Assembly: GCA_022539475.1 (NCBI GenBank)
Contig: VCMS01000124.1
Coordinates: forward strand, 86,605 to 150,604
Direction: 5' to 3'
Origin: Gracilaria domingensis
Taxonomy: Eukaryota > Rhodophyta > Florideophyceae > Gracilariales > Gracilariaceae
Length of the DNA: 64,000 nt
A program made the position numbers and the translations under genes. Position 1 is the stretch's first letter. Every line of letters starts with the position of its first letter. The notes under the pieces are model-generated. The model saw only the letters and a program-made list of their open reading frames with translations, was not told the origin of the DNA and made no database searches. Shown in pieces: positions 42,340 to 52,063 of the stretch.

Positions 42340-44129
42340 TTGTCGAATAATGGCCACAGCAGTTGCCAGCAACTCGTGCCTGATCGTCTTAGTCGGCCTC
42401 TAGATTCTTTTGTTTCCGTATCCGTGGGTGTGGCAAAGGGGCTATTCGCGCACGACGCAAGCGCTGATTATACTACTGATGTAGAAGACTTGATATCGGA
42501 TTATCCAGATGGTCCCTTATCAGTTGCCGCAGTCGCCTGCTTTGCGATCTTCGCTAACGCTTCGTCTCAAGCACTGCCATTAGGAATAGCTGTGGACCCA
42601 GAACTGAACGCAGTTTCTATTCCCCTTCAACTTTACTATCAGGAACGAGCACCTGCTTTGTCTATATGGCTTCCCAAAACACGCAGCGACATAGTTAAGT
42701 GTGCCGGACTGGCTGTTTTCACCCCAGATAGCGTCTTGCGTGTGTTCCGGCGACGCTCTATAACGTCGTCGGGCATTCCGACATGTCAAGAACTTCGCGT
42801 GCTTGCTTCTCTGATTCAGTCTTCAGGCGTCGAAGATTGTTTGGCACTTGACGTCGTGCACGTTCCTAAAGCAAAGGCTTTGTTTGTTTTTGATTCTCGG
42901 AATAGTGCTGCCATCCTGTCCTTGCGGGCAGCACGTTTGGAAGTACGTCCCCTCCAGCAAAGTGTCCACAAATAATTTTCTCCCATGCGCTTCGGATCTG
43001 CACTTTAATCAGCTATCCTCTCAATCAGCATCGGAATCGGTGGGAGAGATGAGAGCCGGGTACGGAGCATGGGAATACATGAAATCGTTGCTACTAACTA
43101 GGTCGAGGACTGTTCGGTGTTAGTGCGAGCTGGCGGTGAAGTTGAAAAATGGAACACTCGCGGTCTGATATGGTCGTTTAACGTGTTTGACTCCATCCCA
43201 GGTCGTGACACCCACAATCGAGTACAAAGCAGTGGAATTACAAGTGATGGCATGATTGTTGTTGCTCTACAGACAACCTTACGAATTTCATCGTTTTCTC
43301 CCGACGCTGTATAAAAGCATTAAGGACGGATTATTAAAGTTGCAGAAAGATGCTGGTCGTTCGGATGAATTGGAAGTCTTAGAATCTGTGTCGTTCAGAG
43401 CAGAGATGAGGCGCATAATTACCTCCGCTGTCCAAGGTTCGTTGGAGAGAAGGAAAGAGAACTATGAACTCTTCTCAAATGACCAACACGATATGGAATG
43501 CATTGAGAATTGGGTTTGTGATACTAGAAGCTCTCGTGGTGTTGTTGTCGATGAGCATCTGCAGAGTTCTCGATCGCGACTTGTCAGCAAGCTTTACATT
43601 CCCCGAGAGCCATTTACGAGGAACAATGCTCAGAAGGCGCGAATTTACTCACAAAAACATTTGTTCGGAACGCTTAACTTCATTGCTCTCGAAATATCTT
43701 AGAAAAAACAGTGAACAGTTCCCAAATCTGTCTTGAATGCATTGGTTTTCGACTGGCTACTTGGGAGAGCGCATTAACTCACTTTTTAAACAGGTCCACT
43801 GTGTCAGCGTGCCCGAAAACATAGGCTCAAAAGCAAGTTCATTCAGCGTATTCAGCATTGCGAAGCGGGCTCTGGAGGCAGTTAAGAACGAAGATGAGCA
43901 ATGTACCCCAGACCAGGGAGGCATGTTAGGTATATCAATTCAGGACGAGTTCAGTCCAAACCATGACGCTCTAATGCACCGAGCAGTTCTTGTACGTCAT
44001 ATACTCGAAAATTTGCCAGCTGACAGCGACAGCCTGGCAAAACGGGTTGTAGAAGCATTGCGCGTTGTCGAAGTATGTGAAACCATGGGGGACTTGAGGG
44101 GGTTGGACTTAGGAGATTATGGGCTTTGA
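42340..44129 (+). pseudogene. Possible nucleoporin-like gene in several frames
   Basis: Four coding stretches follow each other in different frames: 42340-42975 (LSVAAVACFAIFANASSQAL, FVFDSRNSAAILSL), 43117-43314 (VRAGGEVEKWNTRGLIWSFN, SDGMIVVALQTTLRISSF), 43316-43702 (LLKLQKDAGRSDELEVLESV) and 43737-44129 (HRAVLVRHILENLP, GLDLGDYGL). The strand-rich start with a G-x-V-E-x-W motif and the helical end recall the propeller plus helical layout of Nup133/Nup155-type nucleoporins, but similarity is too weak to name it. Breaks could be introns, errors or decay. No TATA or polyadenylation signal was assigned. Confidence 0.4.
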
Positions 44130-44842
44130 AAACGCTATCATGGTGCATCCAGCGTACAGTGTTGACTACGATTATATCTCTGCTATCCAGTTGCATATTA
44201 CCTTTGTGAGCAAGAATGTCGATGGATTATACTTTGAGGAACAGGTATGCGGTACCACTCGGTAAGAGAAAGCTGTGTCGCAAGGGCTTCTTGCTGGCAT
44301 TAATGCTGCCAGGCGGGCGCTTGGAATGGACATGATTTCGTTGTGGAGGGAATGTTCGTTTATTGGCACAATGATTAATGACCTTTGCACAACAACTGAT
44401 AGAGCTTAAGATGAGGCGATTATATGACAAAGATGTATCTGGAAGCAACGAGGATGCAGGAAAGTTTAGCAAGATTGGAGCATCGATTAAGCAATGCTTC
44501 ACCCTTGCGGACCTGCTCAAACAACTAGCGCTTAGCTACAGTCGTCTACAACAAACAGGACTAGATGGACAGATTCAAAACCTATATGAAAGAGAACGTG
44601 TGGAGACTGAAGGCAAGTAGGAAGGATAAATCAAGCACCAGTTTGACGTAATTAAAAAGACGAAGAAAGAGTTTTCAAAGCGATAACCTGACATTGATTA
44701 TTCTTCCTTCAGTGGAATGAGACTTGAATCGAAGGAGAATTTGTCGAAGATTCGTCGGGAAACGCTTGGACAGGCTGCTCGTATCGGGGAAGGTAACTCC
44801 GCTGATATTGCTGTCTTTAATCTTTTTGTTAAGAAGCTGAGT
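44118..44842 (+). pseudogene. C-terminal part of MnmG/MTO1 (GidA), decayed
   Basis: MnmG makes the carboxymethylaminomethyl modification on tRNA wobble uridine in organelles. Visible conserved blocks, in changing frames, are GFENAIMVHPAYSVDYDYI, VDGLYFEEQVCGTTR, AVSQGLLAGINAARRALG, SLWRECSFIGTMINDL, ADLLKQLALSYSRLQQTGL, ERVETEGK and, after stops, LSKIRRETLGQAARIGEG. The conserved K-Y-E-G-Y-I motif reads K-stop-E-G-stop-I here (TAG and TAA replacing the two tyrosines). The FAD-binding N-terminal two thirds are absent. A clear dead fragment directly abutting the end of the preceding gene. Confidence 0.8.
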
Positions 44843-46512
44843 GTACAGAATACCCGCAACACTTCTACGGTAAAAGTCGGGGAGGCTGGAGATTGAGGTT
44901 TCCTGTGTGAAGGAGATAGCAATCAATACCGGACATTTCGAGCATGGTTCCTCCGGGATCGGTAAAGCGTTTTCGGCAAACTAACGTTTCTGATATATAT
45001 GCACCACCCATCAACGTAACGAACGTGGCTTTGAAGACCTTTGAAGCGAGTGATTGCCACGTACCCTTGGTTACCAAGGCTTAGTAGTAAAGGTATCTGT
45101 CTTTTTTATACATATCCGACATAACTTGTGAAGATTATATATAACAAAGACAGAGAGCCCTCGTACCAGACGTAATTATGATCAACGGCTTAAAGTGACG
45201 TGTATTCGATTCTTCAGGGAAGGAGTACACTTAGCCGCTCATCAAGTTCTCACTCAGCACCCTATCGTTTTTGTTCTGCTTCAAAGTCTCCCAGACAGAA
45301 ACGTTTACGAGTGCCTCATATAAGCCGACACCGACTTTTATTACTAAGCCCGAAACCGAACACATACACACATCCACAGTGAGAAAGATCAGTGCAGTTG
45401 TCGAAAGCCAACAGATAGACGAATTGCGGAGCGTATCTCGATCGTTGCTCACAACGTCCTAGTACAATGCAAAAAGCCTTGGGAGGTAAAGCACCACTCC
45501 AGTGATGTCGCTACTGGGCTAAGCAAAATGCACCCCTCATGTACAGCAAACTAAACAACAATATCCGCAACTGTTACAAACGGGACAAGTAGTGAGTGTC
45601 TTTGGGCCTCGAAGCCCGGGTCATTTATTTCGGTGTGGGCCATTTCTTTCCCACGAAAGCCACGGCATCGCGCTCCTCCATGGCTCCGTAAATGCGCCGG
45701 TCATGCTATGAGCGGCGACGAGAATATCGTTTGCAGCGAATCGTTTCGGCGAATTCCCTTTCCGTTGCTGTTCTACTAGCCATGGAAATGAAGTACCATA
45801 CGTTCCTGCCCGAGTGAGCAGATGAAAACCATCCTAAACGCAGTTGGGACTATATTTAATCTCTGGCAGGTCTGTACAGAATGACGACGGAGATGTTGGC
45901 GCTCTCCGCCAAATGATGTAAAAAAACGTCTTCAAATGTCCGGACGAACATATGATTCGTCTCCACATATGCAAAATTCGGCGCAGTAGCCTCCATAGCT
46001 TATCGAGAGGCGGCGAGCTGTATCTTGGCTCGTTCCTCAAACGTTTCTTTCTCATGCCTTGTAGAATGACCCGTTGGAGATAGGAGCCAGTCATCTTAGG
46101 CTCCAGTTTATGTTTTGCAATGACATTCTGCGTGACATCAAGAACGTTTCGCAGGTACCTTGACCCCCATCGTCCGGGAGAAACGCAGAAGACAAATTGT
46201 CGGCCATGCCAGAAGTGTTTGTCAGTGGCGAACGAAGCCCTGATTCAGTACGAATGGGCGGCGCGTTGCGGACTTGATAGACGGAACAAGACGTTGATTG
46301 TGTGCACTATGACGAGTATGAGTGGCCATATTGCGAGGACGTAGTAGAGTGGGATGCGCCGGTTGCTTATGGCACGCTCTTTGTCACAATAAGCTGCCAC
46401 GAGCGCCATAGCTTTTGAAACTGGAGCTTTGCGGGCGGTCCGTCTAGTTGCGCGGGCATCAGAATGCCGATAGGGGCTTGTTACAGGGTGTTTTTGCATA
46501 CATCCTTGCCGA
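44843..46512. other. About 1.7 kb without a recognisable gene
   Basis: Short ORFs on both strands only. One leftward ORF at 46499-46245 contains a hydrophobic RIPLYYVLAIWPLILVIVH that could be a membrane helix, and rightward sequence near 46300 reads briefly like protein (DEYEWPYCEDVVEWDAP). Neither could be extended or named. Confidence 0.35.
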
Positions 46513-47003
46513 TCATATCATCCAGAGGACACCACCTCTGGAGATGTGCAATGTCTCAAGAGCTTGTTCGATGATAATTCTATACTCACTCTTTACAATT
46601 CTATCGCCCGCAGAACACCACAAAGAAAGTGCCAAATCTTCCAGATGACAGCTCATGTACGACATCTTCAGTTTCGATAACCGTGTGAGCAGTGGTTCTG
46701 GGCAATTTAGGTATCTCGAATGGTCCATATGTTTTCCAATTTTGACTACCGGTACCGAAAAATGTTCGAAAAATGGCCTCGTGGCCAGACTTAACTTTTT
46801 GGTTTTTTCAATTGGGACAGAATATGACCGCTCCAAGGTATATTGATTTCGAGTTGCCCGTATATAGCCAGAAGTGCAGCCGGTTCTGTGCCAATATTCT
46901 CGACTGCGATGTTGGCATGTTGATGTCCGTATTCTGCGCAAACAAATATTTGTGCATCCCAGAAAGGATCCTGCGGCGCATTCGCCGTCACCTTGGGGGC
47001 CAC
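46513..47003 (-). pseudogene. Unrecognised protein fragment in two frames
   Basis: The minus strand from 47003 reads DPFWDAQIFVCAEYGHQHAN and EPAALLAIYGQLEINIPWSG. After a frame change near 46795 it continues FFEHFSVPVVKIGKHMDHSR, CPEPLLTRLSKLKMSYM and VKSEYRIIIEQALETLHI to a stop at 46513. Both stretches look like real protein, but I do not recognise the family. Its 5' end abuts the start of the ABCG pseudogene on the opposite strand. Confidence 0.4.
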
Positions 47004-48872
47004 CTGCTGCTATCAAGACCCTCATTTCTGGAATTGGTTCCCTTGTACATGCTACTAAGCACGTCGGTGGTAAAGCGGTGCGTCACCATGGCATACGCCT
47101 TCATTCCGCTCAAACCCGCTCCCTTGATGCGTCTGATAAGGTGAAACTGCCGGAGGTAATCCGAGTTTTGTCGAGCGCTAATGGTGTCATTACTTCTGGT
47201 GAGATGTGTCAAGTGCTGGGTTCGTCTTGGTCTGGCAGCAGCTTGTTGTTATCTCGTGTTTCCGGTCGTCCTCTTGGTTCCAGTGCCAAATTGGATGGCT
47301 ATGTACATTATAGCGGGCAAGATAAGCTTGGTGGTGTTGTGAACTCTACGTATTACATTCAACTTGTCGGCCAACGCAATGATCATATCGCACAGCTTAC
47401 CGTTCGTCACACGCTGGAGTTTGCCGCCCCTTGCAAGTAGCTGGAATGGATGCTTCATTTCGAAGCTTTACGCAGGAAGAATTTCTTGCTTACTGCACGT
47501 ATGTTGCGCATTGATCATGTCTTGGATACAATTGTCGACAATGATGTTCTTCGTGGCGTCAATGGTGGTGAGAGGAAGCGTACTATCATTGCTGAGATGC
47601 TTATCGGGATGAATGCAGGCGTAGGTTTCATGGATAATTGATCAATGAGACTTGACAGTTCTACTACGCTTAGTATCACGAAATCTATGCGTGAGTTCGC
47701 TGACACTTCTGGAAGCCCCGTGATTACATCTATGCAAGCCCTCGGAACAGACATTTATAATTTCTTCGACACCGTATGCGTCCTCGACCAGGGTCACGTA
47801 ATCTACTTTGGACCTCGGTCTGAAGCGAAGAGCTACTTTAAGAGCCTTGGCTTCTACTGTCCGCCGCAGCGCTCTGTCCCTGATTTTTTAGCAACCTTGG
47901 CAAACCCTGAAATGCGCGATGAGTACCTCAAGCCAGCAGCCGATCTTTCATCCTTGAAGCAGCCACCTCCACTTACGTCTGAAGAGTTTGCTGAGCGCAT
48001 TGCACAGAGTTAGTTTTCCACTCAGCTCCGGGCAGAAGTAGATGATGCCGAAACATTGGCGCCTGAAGTTGAGCATGGTGTTCCAGAAGCCTTGCTGGCT
48101 CTTGCTCGCAAGCAGAGTCTGCAGAAGCCACACCACCAGATCAAAGCAATTGGGAAGCGACAAATACGATACCTCGAAGCCACGCGAAAGAATCTTGCTG
48201 CAGAAATCATGCAAAACCTATCCTTTGGTGTATTCTTGGGCCTATAATCTGGCAACTGCCCGACAATGCTGGCCGGGATGCTAGCAGAAGAGGCATTGTC
48301 TTTTTGAGTGTTTTGTTCATAATTCTGGCAGCATTGGCTAAGATTAACGATCGACATGCAGAGAAAACAGTCTTTGTAAAACAAAATGACTCGTCTTTCT
48401 TCTTCTACTGGCCTTTCAGGCGCACCATGGCTTTCTTCGATATTGTTATCGAAGCTGTTCGTTCGGCAGTCTTCATTGTTTGATCTACTTTATGGCTGGT
48501 CTACGTATAGGGAGCTGTGTTCAGCGGCTGTTATATGCGATCCTTATAGTCAATTTACTCTCATTGATCATGATTTTGGTCACCAAGTTTCTAGTAGCGG
48601 CCATCGACGATCCGAACGCTGCGCATGGTGCTGGCGGGATTCTTACGATATTACTTGTCTTGTGCGCTGGCTCTATGAAACCCCCGAGTAGGATCCAAGA
48701 CTGGCTGATATGGATATACTGGATGGACTCTTTTCACTATGTGTATGAAGCCATGGTCTTGAACGAATATGAAGGACTTCAATTCTCTTGTGACCCAGAG
48801 GAGCTTCTTCCTCCTAACCCGAACATTCCACTTCCCTATGAACAACTGTTCTGGGCAATAAATGTACTGTAG
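47003..48872 (+). pseudogene. PDR/ABCG-type transporter, decayed
   Basis: One nucleotide-binding domain followed by one membrane domain, as in ABCG proteins, which export lipids and xenobiotics. VITSGEMCQVLG leads into a ruined Walker A (SSWSGSSLLL instead of a G-x-x-G-x-G-K-S/T core). The signature reads NGGERKRTIIAEML and Walker B lies near GVGFMDN followed by a stop. Then come LDSSTTLSITKSMREF, the H-loop region replaced by SMQALGTDIYNFFDTV, CVLDQGHVIYFGPRSEAKSYF and the ABCG linker LGFYCPPQRSVPDFLA. After further stops the membrane part reads FIVLIYFMAGLRI, LLSLIMILVTKFL, LTILLVLCAGSMKPP and WIYWMDSFHYVYEAMVLNEY. Several stops and frame changes plus lost ATPase residues make it non-functional. 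Confidence 0.8.
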
Positions 48873-48895
48873 AGAGCCAAATAATGGTCAAATAA

Positions 48896-49044
48896 TTACT
48901 CGAGGTGCCGAATCATGTACGCAAGATGGCCACGGGGCCCAGACTGATTTTTTGAAATTAACTCATTGGGTCGGAACATGTCCGCATCGAGATCAACGGA
49001 TTCCAAGAGGCCAGAGAGCAGCCTTAGGATAGCCGCTTCATTCT
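48896..49044 (-). pseudogene. C-terminal exon fragment cut off by the LTR element
   Basis: The minus-strand frame entering from the target duplication reads NEAAILRLLSGLLESVD, then MFRPNELISKNQSG and ends at YMIRHLE. Joining 59542-59601 to it across the ATTCT target duplication extends the same frame upstream, with one TGA, to the inverted-repeat boundary. It looks like a real protein C-terminus interrupted by the young retrotransposon. Not recognised. Confidence 0.45.
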
Positions 49045-49599
49045 TGTAAGATACTGAGCCGTGACGGTTGCAATGTTGACACTGTAAGGAAACCCGCTCG
49101 CCGGATGGCGTTGTTGTAGTAGACATATTAGTAGTAGTAGTAGTAGTCCACGCGTATGCCGGTGGCAACTAGTGCCCCGTGATCGGTAAGTCGTACACGT
49201 GTGTGTCGACGGCGGAATAGGTATTTATTTTCGCCAGCTCGGCTGTGGCCACCATGACAGTAAACCAAGGTGCTTCCTACTAGGTTCTTCGTCTTGTTTC
49301 CCGTGGCACGGATCCTAAGTCGTAGTAGGAACCCAGCTTGTCTAAGACCTGCACAGGCTGTTCTGCGGCGATATCACTACCGTTGCACCGGCTCTCTGGC
49401 TAGGCGCGTGGTACCTTTTCTGGACTGCGCGTGTCTCCGTACTCGGTTTCACCACAGAGTGCCGTGGACTACTCCGCACCTTCAACGACCGTCTTTTCCG
49501 ACTCGGCAGCTCACACGGCCTTACACCCCGTGTGCCGCGCATCCACACCACCGTTCCTGGACATTCTCTTGAGTAGTCGCTTGTGCGCACTATCTCACA
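49045..49599 (+). repeat. 5' LTR
   Basis: 555 bp, TGTAAGATACTG...CTATCTCACA. Contains a (AGT)n tract near its start. Matches the 3' LTR apart from two 1-bp indels. Confidence 0.95.
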
Positions 49600-49601
49600 A
49601 C

Positions 49602-49619
49602 TGGTCTCCCGACCTAGAA
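49602..49619 (+). other. Candidate primer-binding site
   Basis: TGGTCTCCCGACCTAGAA begins 2 nt after the 5' LTR. A leading TGG is the complement of a tRNA CCA end, as expected. I could not identify the tRNA. Confidence 0.5.
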
Positions 49620-49696
49620 CGGTTTCTCGTGGAAGAATAGATTCGTTTTTGCCGTATCGGAAGTAAGGAGTAGCCTAAAAAGCTGCACAACCCCTC

Positions 49697-52063
49697 ATGT
49701 CTTCAAAGTCGAAGTCCTCTCGGCTCGACGAGCTTGCTCGTCCAAAGTCTGTTTCGGCTCGTGTGACTACCGGCAGGGCCGAATCGAACCCACCTGCGCT
49801 CTCTCTCCCGCCCCCGCGGTCGAACAGTAGCCGCAGTGAGCCGCAAGGACTCGTACCACAAGTGGATAACCCGGAGCGTTTGCTCCGCCGCACCGGAGAA
49901 GCACCCCAGAACACGGAAGTTAGAAGAGGAGACCCTGGACCAGCACCTCGTGTGCAGACCCGTGGCCCCGAATCGGCAATCTCCGCCATGTTAGACGCAG
50001 CGACCGTCTCGGATTTTGCCTCCCTCCTACCCCAGTTAGAGAGGTGGTTAACGGAGGAACTCTCTAATCGTGTGCCTGTTCAGGTAGACAGTGTCCTTGA
50101 ACAACGGGTCCGGTCCGGTATAGAAACGCAGCTCCCTGTGATCGTGGAGACTGTGTCCACCCGTCTTCGGAATGCTTCGGTTGTAACCGATGTGGTGGTT
50201 GAAACTGTGGAAAGTGAAGTCGCGAACCAACTCCGCAGGCATCGCCTACTGCCTGCTGGATCATACCCTCAACCTCCACCCGCAAGGGATGTGGTGCAGC
50301 AACTTGGTCACCCCGACAGGGCAACTCGCGCTGAACCCTCAAGGGATGAAGTATACAATGCGGGCGGCCTCCCCCGTGATGGGCAGATCGCGGTGGGCAC
50401 GTCGAACGTCGCTCGAAACCCGAAGTTGGAAGGGCTCCTCAATGGAGCAGATACCATTCGAGGCACGTCGAACCCCTTACCGGCTCGGATGAACCCGAAC
50501 TCGGATGGCCTCCTCCACAATCAAGAACTTGTGCGGGGCACGTCGAACGTCGATCCAGTTCTGGTACCGGATTCGGATGGCCTCCTCCGCAGTAGGGAGA
50601 CTGCGCGGGGCACGCCGAACGTCATCCCGAACCCGGACAAAAAGAAGCGTAACAAAAGGAAGAACCGTAATAGGAAGCGTCGAGGGTCGCGTCATACTCG
50701 TTATGGAAACTCCGACTCCGATACCGACTCGGAGCATTCTGACTCTGATTCGAGTCAATCCAGTGATACGGAAGACGAATCTGATGTCTCCCGTATCCGG
50801 CGAATCAAGCCGAACAATCGGGAGTTCGCCAAGGTCCTGAGCTTCAAGACCTACCGCTTGATGAACCGTTCCGGAAGGTACAATGCTAAAGTGGCCCGGA
50901 CAGTCGCGAAGTCCGCTAAACGGATGGCATTGCAGATTCCCGAGAAGTTCAGTGGGAACGATCCGATCACGGTCCTCAAGTTTCTCAGTGCGTTTAAAAC
51001 CGCATGCAACCAGAACGGCATTCACGAAGGAGCTGCAGTCTGGCTCTTCCAGTTTTTCACATCCAGCTCGGCTTTAGAGCTCGTCAAGAACCGTATCTCG
51101 GGCGAGTCAGGAGCCGTGGATTCGGATGAGGACGATGAGCTTCTACGATCCTATCCGGAGGTCGTGAACCATCTCCTGGAGACGTACGCTACTGACGAAG
51201 TCATCGCGGAAGCGTATCACGATATAACAACTTATCGGCAGAGTTCCGGAATTACGGAAAGTGAATTCTCGGACCGCTTGTGGAAGAAGAATCTCCGCTG
51301 CGGTAATATATTCACTGATTCGCGTTTGAAGGCTTTATTCGTGGAAGGTTTACTACCAGCGATCCGCGCTTCGGTCCGCAATCATTCTGCAACACACCCG
51401 AAGATCGGATTCAGGCAGTTGGTACTATTTGCAGAAGGTCTAGGAGATACTCACCGTGGCGGAAAGAAGGTTCATTCCACGATCGAGAAAGCCCGTGACG
51501 CACGCAAGTCGCGTACGCGAGCTCTCCTTACCGAAACGGATACTAGTACGGAGTCCGGAGTAGTAGAAGACCAGGCTGGAGAGGCCCTAGCAGTGTTGCC
51601 CTCGCCGAGCGTCTCCTTCCCGTCGATACCAGCGACAAGTACCGCTTCACCTTCCCAGATGGGTCAGAGCACGATGCCTTCAACACCGTACTCGGCATAC
51701 CAAACCCCTCGACAATCCTTTGACCCGAACCGGAACCCAGCATGTCGTTTATGCTTGTCAACTACCCGCCCTTGCTGCGAGTGGATGCCTGCCGAAGTCC
51801 GGAACAAGTTGCTCCAGCAACGTGAGCAAAATTACACCCATCGGGTTGATGAAGGTTATTTCCGCCGTCGGATGCCATTTACTGGAGGCCAGGCACGTCG
51901 ACCCGGTAATGTCGGTAGCCAGAGAAGTCGCGCCGACAATAGCGCTCCGATCCCCGGAAGTTCTCAACCAGCCAATAGAAGTCCCCGCCGTTCGGCCTTT
52001 ATCCTGGAGGAGGAAGAACCACATCATCCTGAAGAGGAGGAAAACGCTCAGCAGGACGCGTAG
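49697..52063 (+). CDS. Gag polyprotein, unusually long (788 residues)
   Basis: Intact ORF. Residues 1-130 are Ser/Arg/Pro-rich. Around 225-320 a motif repeats about every 25 residues (variants of GLL-x6-RGTSNV). A Lys/Arg run and an Asp/Ser-rich tract follow (about 315-370). The capsid-like helical domain lies at about 410-600 (MALQIPEKFSGNDPITVLKF, SEFSDRLWKKNLRCGNIF, LKALFVEGLLPAIRASVRN). In place of a CCHC knuckle there is only CRLCLSTTRPCCEW. Gag builds the particle. The stop at 52061-52063 is overlapped by the pol frame, which is -1 relative to gag. Confidence 0.9.
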   Translation: MSSKSKSSRLDELARPKSVSARVTTGRAESNPPALSLPPPRSNSSRSEPQGLVPQVDNPERLLRRTGEAPQNTEVRRGDPGPAPRVQTRGPESAISAMLDAATVSDFASLLPQLERWLTEELSNRVPVQVDSVLEQRVRSGIETQLPVIVETVSTRLRNASVVTDVVVETVESEVANQLRRHRLLPAGSYPQPPPARDVVQQLGHPDRATRAEPSRDEVYNAGGLPRDGQIAVGTSNVARNPKLEGLLNGADTIRGTSNPLPARMNPNSDGLLHNQELVRGTSNVDPVLVPDSDGLLRSRETARGTPNVIPNPDKKKRNKRKNRNRKRRGSRHTRYGNSDSDTDSEHSDSDSSQSSDTEDESDVSRIRRIKPNNREFAKVLSFKTYRLMNRSGRYNAKVARTVAKSAKRMALQIPEKFSGNDPITVLKFLSAFKTACNQNGIHEGAAVWLFQFFTSSSALELVKNRISGESGAVDSDEDDELLRSYPEVVNHLLETYATDEVIAEAYHDITTYRQSSGITESEFSDRLWKKNLRCGNIFTDSRLKALFVEGLLPAIRASVRNHSATHPKIGFRQLVLFAEGLGDTHRGGKKVHSTIEKARDARKSRTRALLTETDTSTESGVVEDQAGEALAVLPSPSVSFPSIPATSTASPSQMGQSTMPSTPYSAYQTPRQSFDPNRNPACRLCLSTTRPCCEWMPAEVRNKLLQQREQNYTHRVDEGYFRRRMPFTGGQARRPGNVGSQRSRADNSAPIPGSSQPANRSPRRSAFILEEEEPHHPEEEENAQQDA

